64,000 bases of DNA from Balneolaceae bacterium (GCA_017640665.1 JAEPQE010000002.1:310001-374000), one strand, 5' to 3'. Positions 1 to 8,693 are shown, counted from the stretch's first letter. Notes: a model not told the origin generated them from the sequence alone. Translations and numbers: made by a program.

Positions 1-2541
1 TTGGATAGCACTCTTGAAGTGGGAACTCCAATTAATCAGGTTTTTGATTTAAATACTGATACCATCATCGATATTGCTATTACTCCAAACCGACCTGATG
101 CTACATGTCATCTTGGTGTAGCCCGGGATTTAGCAGCAGCTCTGAATCTGGAATTGAAGAAACCATATCAGACACTCCGGATTCAGTCGATGAACCCGAC
201 TGAGTCATCTCCTCCGGCAGAGGGGGCTATTAGTTCCCCTTCAGGCGTGAAGGGGTGGCAGCGCAAAGGCGCTGACGGGGTAGTCGCTAAAATAGATGAC
301 AAGCCCATTTACAAAAATTATGTGAAAAACCTTCCTTACAACTCTGATCTAAAAGAAAGAGCACGAGATCTAAGAAAAGCTGGGAATCTTCCTGAAGTAC
401 TGTTCTGGAATGAAGTAAAATCGAAGAAATTCCATGGAATAGACTTCGACAGGCAAAGAGTAATTGGCAATTACATTGTTGATTTCTATGTGAAATCTCT
501 AGGGATGGTAATTGAAATAGACGGTTCAAGTCACGATGATAAACAAGAATATGATGCTGAGCGTCAAGCTTATCTGGAAGAGTTGGGTTTGGTTGTACAC
601 CGAATAACTACAGAAGATGTAAAAAACAATTTGTCTGATGCTCTTAAGTGGCTTGAAGCGAGAATCGTGGAAGAGTATGGGACACCCCTGAATCCAATGC
701 TAGACGCATCGGATTCATCCCCTCTGAAAGAGGGGAACTATTCAGAGGTTAATACTGATGATATCATTATTGAAATACAAAACCCCGAAAAATGCCATCG
801 GTATGTAGGCAAAATGATCAGGAATGTGGAGATCAAAGAATCTCCTGATTGGCTTAAAAACCGATTATTAGCATTAGGTATGCGTCCGGTAAATAACGTT
901 GTAGATGTTACTAATTATGTGATGCATGAACTGGGTCAGCCCCTGCATGCCTTCGATTATGATGAAATCAAAGGAAAGAAAATCATTGTAAAGGATTTCG
1001 AAAAAGAAATTGAGTTTGAGACTCTGGATCATGTTAAAAGAAAATGTGCACCAGGTACGCTCTTTATTTGTGATGGAAGCGGACCAACCGCAATTGCCGG
1101 TGTGATGGGCGGACTTCACTCTGAAGTAAGTGACTCCACAACAAATATTCTACTCGAAAGTGCTTATTTCGATCCGGGAACAATCCGGAAAACCGCCAAA
1201 GCACAAACTTTACAAACCGATGCCTCTTATCGTTTTGAAAGAGGGATTGATCCTAATATACAAGCTATTGCAGCAGAACGGGCAGCTGCTTTAATTGCAG
1301 AAGTTTCTGGTGGCAAACTTTCTGATGAGATCATTGATGTTCATCCTGTAAAGACAGAACCTATTGAGCTAACACTTACAAAGGCGTATCTAAACAGACT
1401 TTTAGGTACCGATCTCTCCATTAATGAAGTCCTAGCTATTTTGGATGGTCTGGAGTTTGAAGTGCTTTCATCAGACGAAGAAAAAGCTACCTTTAAAATT
1501 CCAACTTTCCGACCGGATTTAACCCGCGAAGTTGATTTGATTGAAGAAGTAGGTCGTTTGTACGATTACAACAAAATTGAAGCACCGAATCACGGTATCT
1601 TTGTTTCCACAGAAAAATTCTCGGACTGGGAAATTCTTATTTCAAAGATAAAAAAAGCATCTGTTGAGCTTGGGTTCAGAGAAATCTACTCTAATTCGTT
1701 AATATCAGAAAAAGAAGCAGGGCAATTTGGTTCTCTTGATGATATGATTGGTACACTCAATCCACTCACAAAGGACATGACCACCCTTCGCCCCTCCCTT
1801 CTTCACGGGTTTTTGAAGGCCTCGGCTTATAATTTCAATCGTCAGGCTTCAGGAGTTCGGTTCTTCGAAATAGGTAATGTGTTTAATCAAAGTGATGATT
1901 TCACTTATCATGATGGCATTAAAGAGCAAACCCATGTTCTCTTTGGGCTATCTGGATTAAAGTCAACCGAGCACTGGACTACCAAGCCGGTATCATATTC
2001 TGCTTTTGATCTTAAATCGTTGCTTAATGGTTTTTTTACAAAACTAGGATTGCTTGAGGGCATCTCTGCAACAATTGATCAGGATACTCTCACGTATTCG
2101 CATAGCAATATGAAGCTTGGTACTTTGATGCCTGTTTCAAAAAAGCTGATGAAAGCTTACGATTTAGAAGCAGGCACCTTTGTTGCAGAACTCTCAGTAA
2201 ATGCCTTACAGTCAGCGCTGGAGAAGATACCAGAGAAAGAATTCCAATCCATACCCAAATTCCCTGCATTCGAATTCGATTTTGCAGTAATTGTTGAAAG
2301 CACAATCACAGCTGGCGAGTTGATGAATTCTATCAAGTCTAAGGCAGGAAAAACCTTGCAAAGCATTGAAATTTTTGATGTTTTTGAAGGTCAATCTATT
2401 GGAGAGGGAAATAAAAGTATCGCCTTCAGACTACATTTCCTTGATCCTAACAAAACCTTGAATATCAAAGAAGTAGAACCTATTATTAACCGTATTGTTA
2501 AAACGCTGGAGAAACAGTACTCCGCGAAACTCAGAGGATAA
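1..2541 (+). CDS. pheT: Phenylalanine-tRNA ligase beta subunit, 5'-partial, with an in-frame DUF559 nuclease insertion
   Basis: This is the beta subunit of the cytoplasmic alpha2-beta2 enzyme that charges tRNA-Phe. The first visible residues already lie near the TPNRPD motif, so the N-terminal tRNA-binding part lies outside the window and the first TTG is not a real start. Residues about 255-430 match the B3/4 editing region, 440-510 the B5 domain, 530-750 the catalytic-like core, and about 755-846 the FDX-ACB anticodon-binding domain. Residues about 69-248 do not belong to PheT: they form a Vsr-like DUF559 domain with linker peptides, described separately. The reading frame is unbroken through the insertion, so the hybrid is probably translated and functional. 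A zapB-like/zapA pair follows after 13 bases. Confidence 0.95.
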   Translation: MDSTLEVGTPINQVFDLNTDTIIDIAITPNRPDATCHLGVARDLAAALNLELKKPYQTLRIQSMNPTESSPPAEGAISSPSGVKGWQRKGADGVVAKIDDKPIYKNYVKNLPYNSDLKERARDLRKAGNLPEVLFWNEVKSKKFHGIDFDRQRVIGNYIVDFYVKSLGMVIEIDGSSHDDKQEYDAERQAYLEELGLVVHRITTEDVKNNLSDALKWLEARIVEEYGTPLNPMLDASDSSPLKEGNYSEVNTDDIIIEIQNPEKCHRYVGKMIRNVEIKESPDWLKNRLLALGMRPVNNVVDVTNYVMHELGQPLHAFDYDEIKGKKIIVKDFEKEIEFETLDHVKRKCAPGTLFICDGSGPTAIAGVMGGLHSEVSDSTTNILLESAYFDPGTIRKTAKAQTLQTDASYRFERGIDPNIQAIAAERAAALIAEVSGGKLSDEIIDVHPVKTEPIELTLTKAYLNRLLGTDLSINEVLAILDGLEFEVLSSDEEKATFKIPTFRPDLTREVDLIEEVGRLYDYNKIEAPNHGIFVSTEKFSDWEILISKIKKASVELGFREIYSNSLISEKEAGQFGSLDDMIGTLNPLTKDMTTLRPSLLHGFLKASAYNFNRQASGVRFFEIGNVFNQSDDFTYHDGIKEQTHVLFGLSGLKSTEHWTTKPVSYSAFDLKSLLNGFFTKLGLLEGISATIDQDTLTYSHSNMKLGTLMPVSKKLMKAYDLEAGTFVAELSVNALQSALEKIPEKEFQSIPKFPAFEFDFAVIVESTITAGELMNSIKSKAGKTLQSIEIFDVFEGQSIGEGNKSIAFRLHFLDPNKTLNIKEVEPIINRIVKTLEKQYSAKLRG
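204..735 (+). mobile_element. Hairpin-flanked DUF559 endonuclease cassette inserted in frame in pheT
   Basis: The inserted segment encodes a DUF559 (Vsr/restriction-endonuclease-fold) domain at pheT residues 110-222, with the family pattern DFDRQ, GNYIVDFY and VIEIDGSSH. It is bordered by tight hairpins. On the left these are CCCCTTCA/TGAAGGGG (236-243 with 248-255) and CAGCGC/GCGCTG (259-264 with 269-274). On the right they are GAATCC/GGATTC (690-695 with 711-716) and CCCCTCT/AGAGGGG (719-725 with 729-735). Both edges begin with TCATC followed by a CCTC-rich palindrome. Single-domain DUF559 proteins with such palindromic flanks are common in Bacteroidota. Mobility is inferred from this layout, and the exact ends are uncertain because both flanks are palindromic. 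Confidence 0.75.
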
Positions 2542-2554
2542 TAGGTGACGCTAT

Positions 2555-2809
2555 ATGAATCAGATATCTCAGCAAACTGAGCGTTTTAAAGAACTGCTTG
2601 GTGATGTATATGAGGAGGTAAATTCTTTAAAACAGGAAATCAGAGACCTGAAAAAAGAAAACACAAAACTGGTTTCTAAGATTGAAGATTTAAGGGGAAA
2701 GCAGACTGATATTTTTTCTGCTATCAGTGAGTCGGAACGCCTTGCTCTTCGTCAGCATGTCCAGGGGTTAATCACAAAAATCGATAATCATCTAAACAAT
2801 CAGGCATGA
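2555..2809 (+). CDS. Small coiled-coil protein, ZapB-like
   Basis: This 84-residue protein is almost entirely heptad-like, rich in Leu, Glu and Lys (VNSLKQEIRDLKKEN), and has no membrane segment. Its stop overlaps the zapA start by four bases (ATGA), so the two are translationally coupled. Its position before zapA and its coiled-coil character suggest a partner in division-ring assembly like ZapB. Sequence similarity alone cannot prove this, because short coiled coils look alike. An uncharacterised coiled-coil chaperone remains possible. Confidence 0.7.
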   Translation: MNQISQQTERFKELLGDVYEEVNSLKQEIRDLKKENTKLVSKIEDLRGKQTDIFSAISESERLALRQHVQGLITKIDNHLNNQA

Positions 2810-3099
2810 AATCGATTAAAGTTTCTATTCTAGGGAAGCAGTATCCTTTAAAAGTGGAAGATCATGAAGAAGAGACCATGGTCAGAATCTGCAAATATGT
2901 TGATGAGCGTTTTCAAACCTATCGAAATCAACTCGTTAAACAACCGGAATCTACGGTAATGGTATTGGCAGCTTTAAGTATTGCAGAAGAACTATTTGAG
3001 GCACGTCAAAACTCTTCTGACATGGAAAAAAATGAAGAAGTTATGATGCAACGGGTAAATGCGAGCATGGAACGTTTACTTGAAGATATGAGAGCCTGA
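2806..3099 (+). CDS. zapA: Cell division protein ZapA
   Basis: The 97 residues have the normal ZapA length and layout. An N-terminal beta-rich head (IKVSILGKQYPLKV) is followed by a YVDERF segment, an alanine-rich helix (VLAALSIAEELFEA) and a C-terminal coiled coil. ZapA binds FtsZ and cross-links protofilaments at midcell. The gene is coupled to the preceding coiled-coil gene by an ATGA overlap and lies just behind pheT, an arrangement often seen in Bacteroidota. A phosphodiesterase gene follows after 41 bases, so it may share the transcript. Confidence 0.88.
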   Translation: MKSIKVSILGKQYPLKVEDHEEETMVRICKYVDERFQTYRNQLVKQPESTVMVLAALSIAEELFEARQNSSDMEKNEEVMMQRVNASMERLLEDMRA

Positions 3100-3140
3100 T
3101 ACACACTACTCCAAATTTATAATTCATAAAGAGAAGCATT

Positions 3141-3953
3141 TTGGCTGAAACCGTCAGCATTTTATTTATCGGGGATATTGTTGGTAGTCCCGGAATTTCA
3201 ATTACGGAAACTTTCCTTCCCAGTCTCATAAAGAAGTATGAAGCTGATTTCGTGATCGCTAACGGCGAGAATTCCCATGAAGGGCACGGGATCAATGAAG
3301 CGATTATCAAAAACTTGCTTTCTCTTGGGGTGCATGTAGTTACTGGTGGTGACCATTCTTTTGACAAGTGGAAGGTATTCAATTATATGAGGGAGCATGA
3401 TCACATCCTCCGTCCTTTGAATTATCCAAGAGGAAACGCCGGGCTAGGCTTTGGGGTATATGAAATTCCCGGGACTTCGCATAAAATCGGTGTATTAAAT
3501 TTACAGGGACGAACTTTTATGAAACCCATAGATGACCCCTTCTCAGCTGCAGACTGGGCACTTTCAAAAATTAAAGAACAAACTGATATCGTGTTTGTAG
3601 ATATGCACGCTGAAGCTACTGCTGAGAAAATTTCGATGGGTTGGCATATTGATGGTCGTGCTTCGGTTTTAGTTGGAACCCATACTCACATTCCAACGGG
3701 TGATGCGCGTATATTCCCACAAGGATTGGGATATCTTACAGATGCAGGAATGACAGGCTCTTATAATTCATCGTTAGGAATGGATAAAAAAGTAGCTATA
3801 AAACGATTTGTAACCGGGGTCCATCAAAAGTATCAGCCCGCGAATGGTGATAATCATGTATGTGGTGCTTTTGCCAAAGTTGATACCAAAACCGGAAAAT
3901 GTGTTCATATTGAATCTGTTATTTACCCGGAATTTAATTCTTCAACAGAATAA
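3141..3953 (+). CDS. YmdB-family metallophosphoesterase
   Basis: The 270-residue protein matches the TIGR00282/YmdB family of metal-dependent phosphodiesterases. It starts with ILFIGDIVGSPG, has the metal-binding ANGENSHEGHGI, the GGDHSFDK loop, VDMHAEATAEK and the terminal GTHTHIPTGDARI block. In Bacillus YmdB hydrolyses 2',3'-cyclic nucleotides and influences biofilm and motility; the substrate here is inferred from family only. The start is TTG, chosen because the conserved sequence begins two residues later and no better start exists. The next gene begins one base after its stop, so the two are probably cotranscribed. Confidence 0.88.
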   Translation: MAETVSILFIGDIVGSPGISITETFLPSLIKKYEADFVIANGENSHEGHGINEAIIKNLLSLGVHVVTGGDHSFDKWKVFNYMREHDHILRPLNYPRGNAGLGFGVYEIPGTSHKIGVLNLQGRTFMKPIDDPFSAADWALSKIKEQTDIVFVDMHAEATAEKISMGWHIDGRASVLVGTHTHIPTGDARIFPQGLGYLTDAGMTGSYNSSLGMDKKVAIKRFVTGVHQKYQPANGDNHVCGAFAKVDTKTGKCVHIESVIYPEFNSSTE

Positions 3954-3954
3954 A

Positions 3955-4647
3955 ATGGCCGATAATGAATTTGTTTTAAAAGGGGAAGGAATTAATAAGA
4001 GCTATAAAAGCGAGCAAGGTGAAGCCCGACTGGAGGTTCTTAAAAACGTATCCCTTGAAATAAAGAAAGGAAGTATCACAGCTATTGTAGGCTCGAGCGG
4101 TAGTGGAAAAAGTACACTTCTTCATATTCTTGGAGGATTAGATAAACCAGATAGTGGTGCAGTTTATTGGGGAGATCAACTTATTTCTTCTATGAATTCA
4201 GACCAGCTTGCTGATTTCAGAAATGAGAATATTGGCTTTGTATTTCAATTCCATCATCTTCTACCCGAATTTACGGCCTTAGAAAATGTGAGTATGCCCG
4301 CTTTAATTAGTGGGATGTCCATTGAAGATTCCTCTAAGCGAGCTTTACAGCTTCTCGAGCGGTTTGGCGTGGCCGATCGAAGGAACCACCGCCCCACCCA
4401 GCTTTCCGGTGGAGAACAACAACGGGTTTCTATGGCCAGGGCGTTAATGAACAAACCGTCTATTATACTCGCCGATGAACCTACCGGTAATCTCGATGAT
4501 TCTAACACATCCACTATTCTTGATATGCTATTTGAACTGCGAAAACAAGATGATGTTACGGTATTGCTCATCACACACGAAAAAGCAATTGCTCAACGCT
4601 CTGACATCGTCCTCGAAATAAAAAACGGTGAATTGAGTTCACTTTAA
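3955..4647 (+). CDS. lolD: ABC transporter ATP-binding protein, LolD/MacB type
   Basis: This 230-residue ATPase carries Walker [10 protein letters not shown], the Q-loop [10 protein letters not shown], the signature LSGGEQQR, Walker [12 protein letters not shown] and the switch histidine LLITHEK. The [14 protein letters not shown] stretch is typical of LolD, which powers release of lipoproteins from the inner membrane toward the outer membrane. No LolC/E permease is present nearby, so assignment to lipoprotein export rests on sequence type. The ATG at 3955 is preferred over an upstream in-frame start that would lie inside the previous gene, because conserved sequence starts here. Confidence 0.85.
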   Translation: MADNEFVLKGEGINKSYKSEQGEARLEVLKNVSLEIKKGSITAIVGSSGSGKSTLLHILGGLDKPDSGAVYWGDQLISSMNSDQLADFRNENIGFVFQFHHLLPEFTALENVSMPALISGMSIEDSSKRALQLLERFGVADRRNHRPTQLSGGEQQRVSMARALMNKPSIILADEPTGNLDDSNTSTILDMLFELRKQDDVTVLLITHEKAIAQRSDIVLEIKNGELSSL

Positions 4648-4649
4648 GT

Positions 4650-4680
4650 TTTACTATAAGATAAAACAGCCGTATTTTTG
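4650..4680 (+). promoter_or_regulatory. Possible Bacteroidota-type promoter
   Basis: TATTTTTG at 4673-4680 fits the TAnnTTTG -7 element. A TTT triplet 20 bases upstream stands in for the -33 TTG. It lies 36 bases before the start codon of the TPR membrane protein. The -33 element is weak. Confidence 0.3.
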
Positions 4681-4716
4681 GAGTCTGAATTTAAATTGAT
4701 AACGTCTACCTGAATC

Positions 4717-5403
4717 ATGTCGAAACACCTTTCAAAAGAAGAACTGCAATCTGACCCGCTTATTGAAAACTATAACAAAGCGGCTAACTTTTTCAACGAG
4801 AACAGAACTACAATCATAGCAGTCCTTATTAGCGTTATCGTTGTTGTTGGGTCTTTAGTTGGATATAATTACTACTCTGCAAATCAGGAACAGGAAGCGC
4901 AGCAACTTCTCGCAATTGCGGAAGGATATTATACTGAAGGAGATTACGACAAAGCTATAAATGGTGATAGTTTTGAATTAACGTACGGGTTCCTTGCCAT
5001 AGCCAATGATTATTCTGGAACCGAAGCCGGTAACCTTGCTGTTTATTATGCTGCTGTATCAAGTTTTAAGTTAGGTAATATTGAAGAAGCACTGGATTAT
5101 CTTTCCAGATATGATGCCCCCAAAGGAATTTTAGGTGTTGGACCCGTATCATTTAATGCAAAACTTCTTCTGGCCAATGGAAGTACAGAAAAAGCTGCTG
5201 AGACTTTTATTAAAGCCGCTAATTGGGATCTTAATGATACTACCACTCCATACAACTTATACGAAGCTGCTGAAGCATATTTCAACGCTGGTAATTTCGA
5301 ACGTGCTCAGGAATTATCAGAACAAATAATAGAAGAATACCCTACAAGCTCTGAACTGGCAAACGCTCAGAAACTTCAGGGACGTATTGCAGTAGCCAGC
5401 TAA
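4717..5403 (+). CDS. Membrane-anchored TPR protein, YfgM-like
   Basis: The 228-residue protein has a short cytoplasmic N-terminus, one membrane helix at about residues 33-52 (TTIIAVLISVIVVVGSLVGY), then a helical periplasmic part with TPR-like repeats (LAVYYAAVSSFKLGNIEEAL, LYEAAEAYFNAGNFERAQEL). This is the layout of YfgM, which associates with the SecYEG translocon and periplasmic chaperones. A translocon role is inferred from layout only. A strong terminator directly follows the stop, so the transcript ends here. Confidence 0.75.
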   Translation: MSKHLSKEELQSDPLIENYNKAANFFNENRTTIIAVLISVIVVVGSLVGYNYYSANQEQEAQQLLAIAEGYYTEGDYDKAINGDSFELTYGFLAIANDYSGTEAGNLAVYYAAVSSFKLGNIEEALDYLSRYDAPKGILGVGPVSFNAKLLLANGSTEKAAETFIKAANWDLNDTTTPYNLYEAAEAYFNAGNFERAQELSEQIIEEYPTSSELANAQKLQGRIAVAS

Positions 5404-5412
5404 TCTCTTTTT

Positions 5413-5440
5413 CAAGGCTCCAATTTGGAGCCTTTTTTAT
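5413..5440 (+). terminator. Rho-independent terminator
   Basis: AAGGCTCC (5414-5421) pairs perfectly with GGAGCCTT (5427-5434) around a five-base loop and runs into TTTTTT. It ends the transcript of the preceding TPR gene. Confidence 0.9.
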
Positions 5441-5470
5441 TGAATACGGTGATCTTATTGAATATTATCT

Positions 5471-6352
5471 ATGCAATCACTTCTTCATAGATATACTCTT
5501 ATGTTTTTAAATGGAAAAGCTTCCTCCCTGATTGTCTTATGCATCTTTGCCATCATTTTTTTTGATGCATTCCAGCAAAAATTCTATATCGATGCATTTA
5601 ATCTTTATCCTCCCAATACAATTACTTTCCTGGATATTCTTGGAACCCATCTAACAAGATGGTTAATATGGAGCATATTAAGTATTTCTTACGTTGCTTA
5701 TGCATGGAAGAAGTTTACTGAGAACGACTATTCTACAGGCGTTAAGTCATGGGGTAAGATCGCTGCTTTAGTTTTCGGAGCCAACTTCGTTTCCCTGATT
5801 CTGATTTGTTTAGCTAATATTTTTCAGAACGGATCTGAATTAAGTATGTCTTCATTCATTGAGCTGTTCATATTTATGTTTTATCAAAAAGGGCTCGGTT
5901 TTGCTTTCACCTCCTGTCTGCTTGTACTACTCATTTATAACCGGGCAAATAGTTTAGTGATTGATGCTCAGTGGGTCGAAATCAAGAATCTGAAAAAACA
6001 ACCCGCGGCTACTACAGATGAAGATAAACCAACGTTAAACATCAAAATCGGGAATAAACTAAAAGTAATACCAATTAGCGATGTCCACTGGTTTGAAGCA
6101 GATGATTATTGTGTAAAAGTGCATACGTCAGAAAAATCATACACCATGAGGAAGAGCCTCAAATCTCTTCAAAAAGAACTCGCTACACTAAACTTTGTAC
6201 GAATACATCGCAGCGCCTTGCTTAACCTCGATTATCTGGATCACATAGATTTTCATTCTTATACAGTGAAGCTTCAAAATACCTTGGAGATACCCATATC
6301 AAAATCAGGTGCTTCCCTTCTTAAAGAAATCCTGCAGACAAAATCAGTATAG
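5471..6352 (+). CDS. Membrane-bound LytTR-family transcriptional regulator
   Basis: The 293-residue protein has about four hydrophobic helices in its first 160 residues (for example SLIVLCIFAIIFFDAF and FTSCLLVLLIYNRA). A C-terminal LytTR DNA-binding domain follows (about 190-290), recognisable by VHWFEADDYCVKVHT, FVRIHRSALLNL and the final PISKSG. Membrane LytTR proteins without a receiver domain are common in Bacteroidota and are thought to sense an envelope signal directly. No histidine kinase lies next to it. The following secreted-protein gene, 84 bases downstream, could be a target. Confidence 0.88.
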   Translation: MQSLLHRYTLMFLNGKASSLIVLCIFAIIFFDAFQQKFYIDAFNLYPPNTITFLDILGTHLTRWLIWSILSISYVAYAWKKFTENDYSTGVKSWGKIAALVFGANFVSLILICLANIFQNGSELSMSSFIELFIFMFYQKGLGFAFTSCLLVLLIYNRANSLVIDAQWVEIKNLKKQPAATTDEDKPTLNIKIGNKLKVIPISDVHWFEADDYCVKVHTSEKSYTMRKSLKSLQKELATLNFVRIHRSALLNLDYLDHIDFHSYTVKLQNTLEIPISKSGASLLKEILQTKSV

Positions 6353-6436
6353 TTTACTGCATTACCCGTTCTATTAACTGCATTCATCAAACTCAGTACT
6401 GTTTAATTGCTTTTATTGGATTCAAAAAAAATTCCA

Positions 6437-7009
6437 ATGAAAATATTTATACTTTTTTTTGCCGTTGCGTGGTCATCTACTTCTCTGAAAGCGCAATATG
6501 AGTATGAACCTTCTGAAGCTTATCCCTTCGGAAGGATTCATCCTCATGCTCCTCAACAACTGGCCGATTATGAGCCATTAATCGGAGAATCCATCTGTAC
6601 TTCGGTAAGCCGGGCGCCAGACCAAACATGGAATCCTGAGGTTAATATGATATGGAGATTTAAATATATCATGAATGGAATGGCAGTTCAAGATCAGACT
6701 CTTAAAGAAGATGGAGCTCATTCCGGGAGTATTCGTCAATTTAATGCAGACAGTTCCTCATGGTACGTACATTATTACTCAACGGGCGGTGCTCCGCCAG
6801 CACTACCTTCCTGGGGAGGTGGAAAGAACGATGATGGAGATATTATTCTGTATCGTGAGCAAAAAGCTCCCAACGGTCTTGATGGATATTATAAAATCAC
6901 CTTCTTTGATATTAGCAATGAAGGTTTTGAATGGCTGGGAGAGTGGACAGATACCAGCGAGTCTTTTAGTTTCCCGACATGGAAAATTTCTTGTACAAAA
7001 ATTGAATAA
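6437..7009 (+). CDS. Secreted protein, DUF1579-like
   Basis: The ATG at 6437 gives 190 residues beginning with a clean signal peptide (MKIFILFFAVAWSSTSLKAQ); an upstream TTG would add ten residues before it and is less likely. The mature part is rich in Trp and Tyr, with FKYIMNGMAVQDQ, STGGAPPALPSWGGG and a final EGFEWLGEWTDTSES. This resembles DUF1579/lipocalin-like small beta-barrel proteins. No catalytic motif is visible and the function is unknown. It follows the LytTR regulator in the same direction. Confidence 0.65.
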   Translation: MKIFILFFAVAWSSTSLKAQYEYEPSEAYPFGRIHPHAPQQLADYEPLIGESICTSVSRAPDQTWNPEVNMIWRFKYIMNGMAVQDQTLKEDGAHSGSIRQFNADSSSWYVHYYSTGGAPPALPSWGGGKNDDGDIILYREQKAPNGLDGYYKITFFDISNEGFEWLGEWTDTSESFSFPTWKISCTKIE

Positions 7010-7017
7010 TAGGTTAA

Positions 7018-7113
7018 ATGCATATAGGAGCCATCATAGCAATAATTTGTGGTGCTTTAGCAGCAATTTCCACAGCCGTTTATTTTCTTTTGAAGCAATC
7101 CGAAATTGAATAA
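7018..7113 (+). CDS. Possible 31-residue single-pass membrane protein
   Basis: An ATG eight bases after the preceding stop opens a 31-codon frame. Its product is one hydrophobic helix (GAIIAIICGALAAISTAVYF) followed by a short charged tail, KQSEIE. It fills the gap between two genes in the same direction. The strong membrane-helix pattern and start position support it. Its small size and lack of a recognisable family keep it tentative. Confidence 0.4.
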   Translation: MHIGAIIAIICGALAAISTAVYFLLKQSEIE

Positions 7114-7127
7114 TCAATGTTAGTTAA

Positions 7128-7463
7128 ATGACGTCGGCACAAAAGGCATATATTGAACTTTATAGATCTATTATTGACCATGTTGAAGGAATAGAGCTAA
7201 AAGGCAAAACTATGCCTTACACCTCTGTAAATGGACGCATGTTTTCACAGTTAAATAAAGATGGAGAAATCGGAATTCGTCTTTCTGAAGTAGAGATGCA
7301 AAAATTCTTTTCAAAATTTCCGGATTCAAAACCGTTCAAATCCTATGGTGCTACACTGAAAGGCTATGTCTTAATTCCTGAGGAAATGCTGGCAGATCCG
7401 GCTTTAATTGGTGAATATCTGGCCATGAGTTATCAACATGTTTTAACCCTGGAGCCTAAGTGA
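7128..7463 (+). CDS. Small conserved protein, TfoX-N/YjbR-like
   Basis: This 111-residue soluble protein has the feel of the TfoX N-terminal/YjbR fold: MPYTSVNGRMFSQL, GEIGIRLSEVEMQKFF, and GYVLIPEEMLADPALIGEYL near the end. Proteins of this group are small and mostly uncharacterised. Its TGA is directly abutted by the TAA of the convergent glycosyltransferase gene, leaving no room for a terminator between them. Confidence 0.6.
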   Translation: MTSAQKAYIELYRSIIDHVEGIELKGKTMPYTSVNGRMFSQLNKDGEIGIRLSEVEMQKFFSKFPDSKPFKSYGATLKGYVLIPEEMLADPALIGEYLAMSYQHVLTLEPK

Positions 7464-8693
7464 TTACTTATTCTTAGCTTCAATCCACTTGGCCATATAC
7501 TTTGTACTCGCATTTGTATGATGCATAAGCATTGCACCGATAAAGTTCTTTCTTCGATGTCTCTTTAACTGATCTTTAACCTCTAGAATCCTCAGAACAA
7601 GCCCCTCCTTTATTTCCTTCCTTGAAAACCTCTGATTTATAATCTGAACACACTTCTTTTGTGCTCTTCCCCAATCTGGTTTTTCACTGTATAGCCTCAC
7701 CGCTGCTTTAGCGAATTCTTCAGGAGTATCTTCAATCATCCCTGGCCATGAGAAGTCTCCATGCATCCCTTCCGCACCTACCGATGTAGTAACAGATGGA
7801 GTACCACATTGCATCGCATCGATTAATTTCCCCTTTAAACCTGCTCCAAACCGAAGCGGCGCCAGACAAACTCTGGTTTCACTCATAACTTGAGAAACTT
7901 CGTTCGCCCTTCCCTTCACCAAAAATCCTTCTTCAGGATTGTTTAATTGAATTACTTTTTGTGAAGCGTAAGCGCCATAGACATATAATTCAGCATTTGG
8001 AAGTTTACTTTTTATCATAGACCAAATCGAGTTCTTCAGATATAGAACAGCATCCCAGTTTGGTTCGTGCAAAAAATTCCCGATAGAAATGAAACCCTCA
8101 CGTTCCTCAAAGCCCGTCCAGGAAGAGTCGTACGCTTTTGGGAGTATAAATGGGACATAGTGAATAAGGTTTTCCTGTACACCAAAAACATCCCTCAATA
8201 GGTTCATCTCAAACTCTGAAATGATCAGTGAAAGATCGCAACGATAAATGCTTGCTATTTCTCTTTTGGCATAATCTGAGTATAAATCCTCTTCAGTAAA
8301 AGCTCTTCCCTCCTTTAATGCCTGATGCCGTCCATTCCTGAGTGAGTGCAAATCTTGTGTATCTAATATTCGTAGCGCATCAGGACAGTATTCTGAAACT
8401 CTCCAACCAAACTGTTCTTCTGTCATAAACCGGTCAAAAAAAACTATATCGGGGCTTAATCCACTTATAAACTCATCGAAGGAAGAATCATTAATGAAAA
8501 TGTGTTCCGTTCTGATTCCCATGGATTCCAGATCTTCAGCAAATTCACTTTCTCCGGCAGCTGTGGCAAAAGTTATCTCCCAATCCTGAAACTGAAAGAG
8601 TTCAATTAATTGCATTATTCTTGAACCGGCGGCTGAAGAGGTAGGTTCCGGCCATACTTTCCCTATAATGAGGATATTTGATTGTCCAGGCAT
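7464..8693 (-). CDS. Glycosyltransferase, GT4-like
   Basis: The 409-residue protein has the two-lobed GT-B layout. The N-terminal lobe begins NILIIGKVWPEPTSSAAGSR. The C-terminal lobe carries FISIGNFLHEPNWDAV, VCLAPLRFGAGLKGKLIDAM and GTPSVTTSVGAEGM, the usual nucleotide-sugar binding region. It would transfer a sugar to an unknown acceptor, probably for surface polysaccharide. No other polysaccharide genes lie nearby, so the pathway cannot be named. The ATG at 8693 lies directly before the conserved first strand. Confidence 0.82.
   Translation of the reverse strand: MPGQSNILIIGKVWPEPTSSAAGSRIMQLIELFQFQDWEITFATAAGESEFAEDLESMGIRTEHIFINDSSFDEFISGLSPDIVFFDRFMTEEQFGWRVSEYCPDALRILDTQDLHSLRNGRHQALKEGRAFTEEDLYSDYAKREIASIYRCDLSLIISEFEMNLLRDVFGVQENLIHYVPFILPKAYDSSWTGFEEREGFISIGNFLHEPNWDAVLYLKNSIWSMIKSKLPNAELYVYGAYASQKVIQLNNPEEGFLVKGRANEVSQVMSETRVCLAPLRFGAGLKGKLIDAMQCGTPSVTTSVGAEGMHGDFSWPGMIEDTPEEFAKAAVRLYSEKPDWGRAQKKCVQIINQRFSRKEIKEGLVLRILEVKDQLKRHRRKNFIGAMLMHHTNASTKYMAKWIEAKNK

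Noticed and set aside
69-744. Intein in pheT
   Set aside because: No splice-junction Cys/Ser and His-Asn motifs are present at the edges; the insert is a DUF559 domain, not a Hint domain.
3844-3954. Longer N-terminus for the LolD-type ATPase
   Set aside because: The extension lies in the end of the preceding gene and lacks family similarity; the ATG at 3955 fits the usual length.
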